Shown here piece by piece: positions 17,961-25,253 of a stretch of DNA of 64,000 nt. The position numbers were made by a program, and so were the translations under genes. Position 1 is the stretch's first letter; each line of letters opens with the position of its first letter. The stretch is from contig NZ_CBDRBL010000023.1 in NCBI RefSeq assembly GCF_965342175.1, positions 25,566 through 89,565 on the forward strand, given 5' to 3'. Source of the DNA: Actinacidiphila sp965342175. Its GTDB lineage: Bacteria; Actinomycetota; Actinomycetes; Streptomycetales; Streptomycetaceae. The notes under the pieces are model-generated. The model made no database searches. It was not told the DNA's origin and worked only from the letters and a program-made list of their open reading frames with translations.

Positions 17961-18111
17961 AGAGGCCGCGCGGATAGGCGGGCCGGCGTCGCGGGTCGAT
18001 GGCTCTCGCCTGGCGGCGTTGTCGTCGGTCGCCGCAGCTCCGCTGCGTCTCCCTTCTCCGCCTTGCCGGACTCGGCCCTCGACCCGCTCCTTTCTTATCC
18101 GCGCGACCTCT
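17961..18111 (+). mobile_element. Palindromic inverted-repeat element, copy A (MITE-like)
   Basis: 151 bp bounded by a 16-bp inverted repeat (AGAGGCCGCGCGGATA at 17961-17976; its complement with one mismatch at 18096-18111). Inner arms 17991-18003 and 18075-18087 pair 12/13, and a central hairpin CGCAGC-TCC-GCTGCG sits at 18033-18047, so the whole element can fold on itself. Copies lie at 44978 (inverted) and 63788. Copy A lacks about 10 bp present in the others just inside its right end. The TGA stop of the propeller/phosphoesterase gene overlaps its right end. Confidence 0.85.
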
Positions 18112-20882
18112 CAGCCGTCGTTCTCCGCCGACGGGATGTAGGCGCCCGGTACGTCGTCCGGAGCGAAGAGCTGCTCCTCGCCGGGGTACGGCTTCGTCCA
18201 TCCGTGCGTCTGGTACCAGGTGAAGTGGTTCATCTGGGCGGGGTTGGCGAAGTCCGGCCTGGCGTCGGGGCCGGTCAAGCGCTGCTTGGACCGCCAGTCC
18301 TCCCACTTCGCCGCGAGAGTCCTCTGGCCCGCCGGAACCTTCGTGGACGGGACGGTCGCGGCGCTCGGGTCCTGCGGGGCCGGAGTGTCAAGGCCGCAGG
18401 CGGGCGCGGTCTTGAGGCCGTCGGTGAGCGGGATGCGGTTGGGCAGCGCGGCGAACGGCGTGTAGTCGGCCTTCTCGGTGAACGCGCCGAACATCGGGGT
18501 GGCCGCGCTGTCCTTCTGGTTCATCGGGTGGATTCCGAGGATCTGCTCAATGGTGCGGATCATCGTGATCTGCGAGTAGTAGCGGCTGTCGACGGTGCCG
18601 TGCCGGGCCCAGGGGCTGATGATCTGGATCGGGGCACGGTGGCCGTCGACGTGGTCGAGGCCGGCCTGAGAGTCGTCCTCGACCACGAAGATCGCGGAGT
18701 CCTTCCAGTACCTGCTGTGCGAGATCTCGTCGACGATCCGGCCGACGGCGAGGTCGTTGTCGGCGACCTGGGCGGCGGGGCCCGCCGTTCCGCCGGTGTG
18801 GTCGCTGGAGAGCCAGAACATGTTCAGGTTCGCCGGACCGTTCTTCTCGAAGTCCCGCTTCCAGATCTCGGCGCGGTAGACGTCGGGGACGCTGGTGTCG
18901 AACTTCGGGAAGCCGGGCACCGAGACGCTGTTCAGTGAGGGGATCGGCGACGACGACACCAGGTCGTAGGCGGTGTCCTGCCCGGTGGCCCGCATGTTCC
19001 TGGCGTCGCAGTACAGGTTCTGCCAGGTCGCGCCGGACGGCTTGGTCAGGAACTGGTGGAACTCGCCGAAGTTCCGCACGCTCTTGCCCGAGGCCTGCGC
19101 GCCGCTCCAGATGAAACCGGTGCGCTGGTGGCCGAGGGCGTCGTCCTCGGTGTCGTAGCTGCGCGCGTACTCACCGGCCGAGGACTCGGTGTACTCCGGG
19201 TTGTCGGCCTGCATCAGCCAGTTGTGGCCCTCGGCGGAGTTCGTGCCGATGTCGTACGTGTTGTCGTACAGACCGAACTGCCGGGTGAGCGCGTGCTGGT
19301 TCGGCGTCACGTTCTCGCCGAACTCCGCGAGGGACGGGTCGCCGTTGCCCTGCGCGATGTCACCGAAGAGCTGGTCGTAGGTCCGGTTCTCCTTGACGAT
19401 CAGGAAGACGTGCTTGATCACGGAGGGGTCGCCGAGCCGCTGCGGGACGGCCACCGGCTCCTTGTGGCCCTTGCCCTTGTCGTCCTTCGCGAGCTTGACC
19501 GAGCCCTTGGTCCACCCGTTCTGCTGGAAGACCTCGGCCGTCTCCGACTTGATGACCTTCTCGCTCGGCAGCGTGAACCGCTGCACGCTCGAGGTGGTGT
19601 CGTGCGTGCCGTGCGCGGTGCCGGCGGTGGAACGGCGGGCGTCGACACCTCGGGTGTTGGAGACCACGACCTGCTTGCCGACGGAGGCGATCTCGGCGGG
19701 GAAGTAGTCCGTCGGAAGGAGGCCGACGTAGCTGACCGGCTCCTGCGGGGACGTGTAGCGGTAGACGGCGACCGCGTTGGCGCGGCCCAGCGTCACCAGC
19801 AGGTGGCCGTCGTCGGTGAGCGTGACGGCGTTGGGCTCGTACCCCACCGTCGACTCCGGCCACGGCTGGGTGGCGATGGTCTGCACGACCTTGTTCTTGC
19901 GGGTGTCGATGACGGAGACGTCGTCGGTGGCGGTGTCCGTGACGAACAGCGCCCCGTTCTTGGCATACAGGGCGGTCGGGTGCAGACCCACGTCGATGCT
20001 CGCGACGGCGGCCGCCGGGTCCGCCAGATCGATGACGCTGACCGTGCCGGTGGTGGTGGCACCGGTCTTCGGGTCGGCCGGCACCTGCGTGCCGTAGGAG
20101 TTGATCGTGGTCTCGCCGGGCTTCGCCGGCCGTCCGCCCTCGTTGCTGACGTACAGCTTGGAGCCGACGACCACCATGTCGCGCGGGGCGTTGCCCACGG
20201 CCCAGCTCTGCTTGAGGGTCCCGGTCGCCGTGTCGATGGCCACCACGCGGTTCTGGCCGTTGACGGCGGCGTACGCGGTCGAGCCGTCGGCGGAGAACAC
20301 CGGCTCGCCCACCAGGGCGTGCTTGGAGCCGTCCGCCGGGATGGTGACGGACGTCGGGTCGGCCAGGCTGCCGTCGGGGTTCACCGTGAACCGGGTGTAG
20401 CCGTCGGTCTGGCCCAGCCACAGCTGCGAACCGTCGGGCGAGTACGTGGGCCCCTCCTGCCCCACGCTGTTGCTGCTGATGCGCAGGTCGGCGGACGCGG
20501 AGTTGCCGACGAGCTGCTGGACCTTCCAGTCCTTCAGGTTCACCACGGCCAGCGCCACGCCGCCGTCGGTGACCGAGGCCGCCAAGTGGGAGCCGTCCGG
20601 GCTGACCGAGGACGACATGATCTTGCCGTTGTCGATGACGAGGCGCTCACCGTACGGGGCGATGTACTGGTCGCTGGAGACGACCTGGCCCCGGCCGGTG
20701 ACCTGGCCGACCTGCTCGTGGCCGAACTGGGTGGTCTGGGCGAAGCCGATCCCGGTGCCGGTGGCGAGGACGACGGCGGTCGCGGCAGCCAGCGTGAGGC
20801 TTCTGCGGCTGCCGAACCGACTGCCGAGGAGGGCATGGGCCCGCCTCCGGGCGATCGCGCGGCGGCGACGTGTGACCTGCAT
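18111..20882 (-). CDS. Bifunctional YncE-like beta-propeller/phosphoesterase family protein
   Basis: 923 residues from ATG 20882. An Arg-rich start and a hydrophobic segment (LTLAAATAVVLATGTGIGFA, residues ~29-48) indicate membrane anchoring or export. Residues ~60-450 hold WD/YVTN-type repeats (SVSPDGSHLAA, YSPDGSQLWLG, VFSADGSTAYAAV, VTDTATDDVSVIDT). Residues ~485-830 form an alkaline-phosphatase/phospholipase C-type domain with HVFLIVKENRTYDQLFGD and IFVVEDDSQAGLDHVDGHRAP. It would hydrolyse a phosphoester outside the cell. Its start is 6 bp beyond the permease stop, so it is coupled to the ABC-2 transporter. Its stop codon lies in the end of repeat copy A. Confidence 0.85.
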   Translation of the reverse strand: MQVTRRRRAIARRRAHALLGSRFGSRRSLTLAAATAVVLATGTGIGFAQTTQFGHEQVGQVTGRGQVVSSDQYIAPYGERLVIDNGKIMSSSVSPDGSHLAASVTDGGVALAVVNLKDWKVQQLVGNSASADLRISSNSVGQEGPTYSPDGSQLWLGQTDGYTRFTVNPDGSLADPTSVTIPADGSKHALVGEPVFSADGSTAYAAVNGQNRVVAIDTATGTLKQSWAVGNAPRDMVVVGSKLYVSNEGGRPAKPGETTINSYGTQVPADPKTGATTTGTVSVIDLADPAAAVASIDVGLHPTALYAKNGALFVTDTATDDVSVIDTRKNKVVQTIATQPWPESTVGYEPNAVTLTDDGHLLVTLGRANAVAVYRYTSPQEPVSYVGLLPTDYFPAEIASVGKQVVVSNTRGVDARRSTAGTAHGTHDTTSSVQRFTLPSEKVIKSETAEVFQQNGWTKGSVKLAKDDKGKGHKEPVAVPQRLGDPSVIKHVFLIVKENRTYDQLFGDIAQGNGDPSLAEFGENVTPNQHALTRQFGLYDNTYDIGTNSAEGHNWLMQADNPEYTESSAGEYARSYDTEDDALGHQRTGFIWSGAQASGKSVRNFGEFHQFLTKPSGATWQNLYCDARNMRATGQDTAYDLVSSSPIPSLNSVSVPGFPKFDTSVPDVYRAEIWKRDFEKNGPANLNMFWLSSDHTGGTAGPAAQVADNDLAVGRIVDEISHSRYWKDSAIFVVEDDSQAGLDHVDGHRAPIQIISPWARHGTVDSRYYSQITMIRTIEQILGIHPMNQKDSAATPMFGAFTEKADYTPFAALPNRIPLTDGLKTAPACGLDTPAPQDPSAATVPSTKVPAGQRTLAAKWEDWRSKQRLTGPDARPDFANPAQMNHFTWYQTHGWTKPYPGEEQLFAPDDVPGAYIPSAENDG

Positions 20883-20888
20883 GGTGAG

Positions 20889-22250
20889 TTATCCCTTCGG
20901 GGAGGTGGCGAGCAGTTCGACGTTGCCGTCGAACTGCCAGAGCGGGTTCGGCGCGTCCCCCACCGGGGTCCGCACCAGGAAGTAGCCGTTGACTTCCTTC
21001 GGCCCGTCGCCGTCGGCGACGTACCGCCCGTCCGGAGTGATGTCGAGCTGGTATATGGCCTGGCCCGTGGTCGCGACGCCGGGGAGGTGCCAGGAGACGA
21101 CGCAGCGCCAGTCGTTGCCGGGGCCCTCGGCGTGGTCCGGGACACCGCCCTTGGTGCACGCCGCCGTGGCCGCGAGCTGTGCCTCGGCGACGGCGGGGCG
21201 GTTGAGCTGGTCGGTCTGCATGCGGTACAGATGGGCGAAGGCCACGGCCACCGAGCGCTGCACCTTGTCCTGCTCGATCCCGGAGCCCGTGGCCGTGGTC
21301 GTCGCGGTGAGGACGGCCACCGTCGCGGCGAGCAGCCCGGCCAGCGGCAGGGCGCCGGCGATGAGTGCGCGGCGCGGCGAACTGTCGTCGGTCAGGTTGG
21401 TGAAGTCCCGCCGCAGGAAGAGCAGACGGGCCAGGACCGTCGCGGTGACGGCCCACACCAGGCTGACCGCGATGCCGATGAGCAGTGGTGCGAGCTGCTG
21501 GGGGCCGGTGAAGAGCCCGTTCCAGGAGATGAAGGCGTAGCCGGGCAGGGCCACGCGCACGGGAACGGGGAGCGGCATCAGCTGCGCGAGCTGCATCGCG
21601 AGTGCGACCAGTGCGGGCAGCAGCAGCCCCATCGGGGACCGCCCGAGGGCGACGGAGCCGAGCAGGCCGATCCCCGCCAGGGCCAGGGTCGGGGCGAGTG
21701 CGCAGGCCCAGGCGAGGAAGACCTGCCCGGCGGCGTCGGACGGCGTCAGCAGGTGGCCGTCGAGACCGACCAGCGGCTGGTTGCCGACCGCCAGGACCCC
21801 GCCGACCGCGCTCGAGCAGGCCATCCCGGCCATGAGCAGCAGCAGGACGGTGAGGCTGGCCAGCGCCTTCGCCGCGAAGATGCACCGGGGGGAGCGGACC
21901 GCCACCAGCAGGTGGCGCCAGGTGCCCAGCCGGTCCTCCGAGGCGAACACGTCGCCCGCGACCAGCGAGGTCAGCAGCGGAAGTGCCCAGGTGCCCGCGA
22001 AGCCGAGCACCACCAGGGGCCCGGCCCACCCGGTGGCGTGCATCCAGCGGCCGAAGAGGGTGTCGACGGGGAGCGTGCCCTGCCCGCTGACCGCGGCGAC
22101 GAAGAGCGCCGGTGCGATCCAGCAGGCCAGGACCAGCAGGCGGATCCGCCACTGCGAGACCAGCTTGACCAGCTCGAAACGGTAGGCGCGCGACACCGGG
22201 ACGCGGTGGACGGGGACAACGTTGTCGACGACGAGGGTCGCGGCGCTCAT
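20889..22250 (-). CDS. ABC-2 type transporter permease
   Basis: 453 residues from ATG 22250, which overlaps the ATPase stop (ATGA). Six or more hydrophobic helices are visible (LLVLACWIAPALFVAAV, GPLVVLGFAGTWALPLLTSLVAG, LTVLLLLMAGMACSSAVGG and others). GDVFASEDRLGTWRHLLVAVRSP is the cytoplasmic loop typical of ABC-2 permeases. Unusually, the last ~115 residues after the final helix form a soluble, probably external, domain (CTKGGVPDHAEGPGNDWRC, PDGRYVADGDGPK). Its position between an ATPase and an exported phosphoesterase suggests one machine or substrate. Confidence 0.85.
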   Translation of the reverse strand: MSAATLVVDNVVPVHRVPVSRAYRFELVKLVSQWRIRLLVLACWIAPALFVAAVSGQGTLPVDTLFGRWMHATGWAGPLVVLGFAGTWALPLLTSLVAGDVFASEDRLGTWRHLLVAVRSPRCIFAAKALASLTVLLLLMAGMACSSAVGGVLAVGNQPLVGLDGHLLTPSDAAGQVFLAWACALAPTLALAGIGLLGSVALGRSPMGLLLPALVALAMQLAQLMPLPVPVRVALPGYAFISWNGLFTGPQQLAPLLIGIAVSLVWAVTATVLARLLFLRRDFTNLTDDSSPRRALIAGALPLAGLLAATVAVLTATTTATGSGIEQDKVQRSVAVAFAHLYRMQTDQLNRPAVAEAQLAATAACTKGGVPDHAEGPGNDWRCVVSWHLPGVATTGQAIYQLDITPDGRYVADGDGPKEVNGYFLVRTPVGDAPNPLWQFDGNVELLATSPKG

Positions 22251-23188
22251 CGGCCGGCCTCCTGCTGCTGGGTGAGGGCGAGGAACGCCGCCTCGAGCGG
22301 GGAGACGACGGGTGCGAGTTCGCGCAGCGCGATGCCCGCCCGTACGAGGCCCACCACGAGTTCGTCGAGGGCGGGCACCGGCGCGCGCACGACGAGCACA
22401 TCGGTGTCGCTCCGCGGGCCGGCGTCGTCGACGATGCGGACGCGGTCCGTGGAGAGGGCCAGTCGGCGGGCGGCGTGCACGTCGGAGGTGATCAACCGGT
22501 AGTCGAGTTCACGGTTCTCGGCGGCCAGTTCGGCCAGCGGGCCCGAGAAGACGACCCGCCCGGTGGCGAGGATGGTGACTTCGGAGCACAGCGCCTCGAG
22601 GTCGTCCATGCGGTGACTCGACAGCACGACGGCGGTCCCCTCGTCCGCGAGCCGGGTGAGGACCGCGTGCACGTGATTCTTGCCCATCGGGTCCAGGCCG
22701 TTGGAGGGTTCGTCGAGCACCAGCAGCCGGGGCCTGGTGAGCAGGGCGGCGGCGAGCCCGAGCCGCTGGCGCATGCCGAGGGAGAATCCACGGGCCCGGT
22801 CGTCGGCGACGTCCGTGAGTCCCACCTGGGCCAACGCGTCGTCGATCCCAGCCGCCCGGGCGTCCTGCCCGCGCACCGCGGCGAGCGCGGCGAGGTTCTG
22901 CCGGGCGGTGAGCGACGGGTAGAGGCCGGGGCCGTCCACGAAGCCGGCGACGCCGCCGGGCGCGTCGAGGGCCCGCGCGACCGGCGTGCCCAGAATCTCG
23001 AGGTCACCGTCGTCGGCGCCGGCCAGGCCCAGGAGGAGGCCGAGCAACGTCGTCTTGCCGGCGCCGTTCGGTCCTACCAGACCGTGGATCTGTCCCTGCG
23101 TCACGTCCAGGTCGACACCGTCGAGTGCGACGACGTCCCTGAAGCACTTGGTGATTCCGCGAGCACGGACTGCGAGGAGTGTATCCAT
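22247..23188 (-). CDS. ABC transporter ATP-binding protein
   Basis: 313 residues; ATG 23188 is chosen because AAGAAGGGA sits right upstream (an ATG at 23209 would add 7 residues). Walker A is GLVGPNGAGKTTLLGLLLG, the signature region FSLGMRQRLGLAAALL (SLGMRQR in place of LSGGQ, common in ABC-2 drug/antibiotic ATPases), Walker B LLVLDEPSNGLDP and the switch His SSHRMDDLE. It powers the permease encoded next. First gene of a three-gene, translationally coupled operon. Confidence 0.9.
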   Translation of the reverse strand: MDTLLAVRARGITKCFRDVVALDGVDLDVTQGQIHGLVGPNGAGKTTLLGLLLGLAGADDGDLEILGTPVARALDAPGGVAGFVDGPGLYPSLTARQNLAALAAVRGQDARAAGIDDALAQVGLTDVADDRARGFSLGMRQRLGLAAALLTRPRLLVLDEPSNGLDPMGKNHVHAVLTRLADEGTAVVLSSHRMDDLEALCSEVTILATGRVVFSGPLAELAAENRELDYRLITSDVHAARRLALSTDRVRIVDDAGPRSDTDVLVVRAPVPALDELVVGLVRAGIALRELAPVVSPLEAAFLALTQQQEAGR

Positions 23189-23549
23189 GAGTCCCTTCTT
23201 CCTTGGCACTCGCGGACCTTACGGAGAGCACACAGACCCGCCAGGGACGCCCAATTGAATGGCCGTGGAACGTATCGTCAAGACGTGGGCAAGTCCGGAT
23301 GCTCGAAGCGGGCTTCATCAGGCGGGACTTGGGCAGAACCGGGCGCAAGGTGGGGGCGGCTGGCGGCGTCTCGCCGGCCGGGGCCTGAGGGCCTCTCCCG
23401 CCGGCCGTCCTCCCGGGGACCTTGCTGATCGGTCAGCCTGTGGACGAGACGCTGATCGGTGTCCTGCCCGGCCGCTCCGCAGGGGTGACGGCCACCGATC
23501 GAAGGCTCGCGCTGGAGGGTGATGGCGCGGCGCATGAAGTATTCGTCGT

Positions 23550-23950
23550 CACGTCCCGCGGCCGTGGGCTTCCCGCAGGCAGGCGGCGAGTTTCCGGAGG
23601 GACCAGCGGTGCAGGGCCGGCCCAGTCGGCCGGGCGGGGGTGGCCGTCTGGGATGACGAAGTCCTCGTCCTCAGGGCTGAGCAGGCGGGGACGGCCTCCC
23701 GCCCACGGAGGGTCCAGGCAGGGCAGGCCGATCTCGTCGAACCGGTGGCTCACATCCCGGACGGTGTCCTCGTCGGCCGGGACCAGCCGCGCGCTCGCGG
23801 CATCCGCCGCCGAAGCCGGCAGCGACATCGCGCGCCGGTGGCGCACCGAACGGGTACGGCCCCCGGCGCGCGATCTACTGCAGCTTCTGCCCCTCCTGAT
23901 CGATCAGTCTGCGCACCCACGCAGCCTCGGTCTCCGCAACTCCGGCAGTC
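23550..23950 (-). pseudogene. IS630-family transposase remnant
   Basis: The minus strand reads VRRLIDQEGQKLQ, an in-frame TAG, then after a frameshift SVRHRRAMSLPASAADAASA, RLVPADEDTVRDVSHRFDEI and GLPCLDPPWAGGRPRLLSPEDEDFV. This is the N-terminal helix-turn-helix part of IS630-type transposases (VRDVIHxFNExGLxxLDPxWAGGRPR). Further indels follow, with RWSLRKLAAC still visible to about 23590. The catalytic DDE domain is missing. Ends and target duplications were not found. Confidence 0.7.
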
Positions 23951-24168
23951 GGCTCGACCGCGAGCCGGTGGGGCCCCGGCGACGCGGGCGCCGGGCGACC
24001 AGGCGAGGCAGCCCAGCACCTGCGCGGCGCAGGCCTCGTGCGGCTCGATGCCGGCGAGGCCGCCGCAGCCCTCGCCTGCCTTGCGCCTGGCCGGTGCCTT
24101 GCCGATCGCGGACGCGCCGGCGATCCGACTGGTGACGGCGGCGGGCGGCCTCCCGGCAGGCCGCCGCA

Positions 24169-25143
24169 CTAGCTCCACGGCAGTCGCGAGCGGTGCCGCC
24201 AGTACGCCGGGGCCGGTTCCGCCAGGGCGGTGAGCCGTGCCAGCTGCTCCGCGTCGAGCGCGACGGAGGCGGCCCGGGCGTTGGCGGTGACCTGGCCGGT
24301 CGTGGCGGCGCCGGAGAGCACGATGCCGGCCCAGGGGCGGCGCAGGACCGCGGCGAGGGCCACCGCGTCGGGCGTGGCGCCGGTCAGGTCGGCCACCTCG
24401 GCGAGGGGGGACTCCCGATCGGCCGTCGCCAGGCGGCCGTTGGCCATGGCCTCCTTGACGATCACGGTCAGCCCCGCCTCGTGCGCCTCCGCCAGGGCGG
24501 GCCCGGCGGAGGGCTCCAGCAGGTTGTAGGTGGCCTGCACGCAGGAGAACAGCCGCCGCCCGTCCACTGTCGCCTTCAGCGCCGCGCGGATCGCCTCGGC
24601 CTGCAGAGGACCGCTGGTGGACAGGCCCACGGCCACCCCGTCGGCCGCCAGCCGGGCGAGCCGTGCGTGCAGCTCCCGGTCGGTGAGAGCCGGGCTGTCC
24701 GGGGTGACGGAGTGGATCTGGTAGACGTCGAGCCGGTCGCCGAGCAGTGCGCGGGACTCGGCGATCTGGCGGTCGTACGTGGCGGTGCCGTGGTCCTTGA
24801 CCTCGTGCACCGTGGCGTCGACCCGCCAGTCCGCCGTGTAGGTGTAGCCCCACTTGCTGCCGACAACCACGTCGGTGGCCTCGGGGTGGGCGTCCAGCCA
24901 GCTCGCGAGGAACTCCTCGGCCCGGCCGTAGGAGCGGGCCGCGTCGATATAGCGGATGCCGACCGCGTAGGCGGCGTCGAGGACCGCGTGGGCGCGGTCC
25001 CGCATCGCCTCGACGCTGCGTTCGGCGGGCAGGTCGGCGGCACGGCCGAGGTCGATGTAGGCGGGACGGCCGACGGCGGCCAGGCCGATGCCCAGCCGGG
25101 GCAGGGGCGCGGTGAGAAGTCGTTCGAAGGGCACGGTCGCCAC
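24169..25143 (-). CDS. Aldo/keto reductase family protein
   Basis: 324 residues from GTG 25143 with GGGAG upstream; a second GTG three codons on is possible. The TIM-barrel catalytic set is visible: Asp and Tyr in IRYIDAARSYGRAEEFLASW, Lys in VVGSKWGYTY and His in VYQIHSVTPDS. SGAATTGQVTANARA is the NADP-binding C-terminal region. It reduces or oxidises carbonyl/alcohol groups in the cytoplasm. The C-terminal PAYWRHRSRLPW is typical of this subgroup. No operon partner. Confidence 0.85.
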   Translation of the reverse strand: MATVPFERLLTAPLPRLGIGLAAVGRPAYIDLGRAADLPAERSVEAMRDRAHAVLDAAYAVGIRYIDAARSYGRAEEFLASWLDAHPEATDVVVGSKWGYTYTADWRVDATVHEVKDHGTATYDRQIAESRALLGDRLDVYQIHSVTPDSPALTDRELHARLARLAADGVAVGLSTSGPLQAEAIRAALKATVDGRRLFSCVQATYNLLEPSAGPALAEAHEAGLTVIVKEAMANGRLATADRESPLAEVADLTGATPDAVALAAVLRRPWAGIVLSGAATTGQVTANARAASVALDAEQLARLTALAEPAPAYWRHRSRLPWS

Positions 25144-25253
25144 CGTACTCCCGGTGGAGTACGCCGATCCGGTGCCTGAGGCGGACGTCGCGGGTGATCA
25201 CCGGAATGCATAGTGGGATCGTCACGCCCATCGTCCCCGTCCGAGGATCACGT

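Noticed and set aside
17640..18938. Open frame across repeat copy A encoding RWLSPGGVVVGRRSSAASPF
   Set aside because: The same peptide appears at the other copies of the inverted-repeat element; it is a translation of the repeat, without a ribosome site, not a gene family.
19056..22502. 1148-aa plus-strand ORF opposite the ABC/phosphoesterase operon
   Set aside because: Composition is that of a GC-bias shadow; the minus-strand genes have full family motifs.
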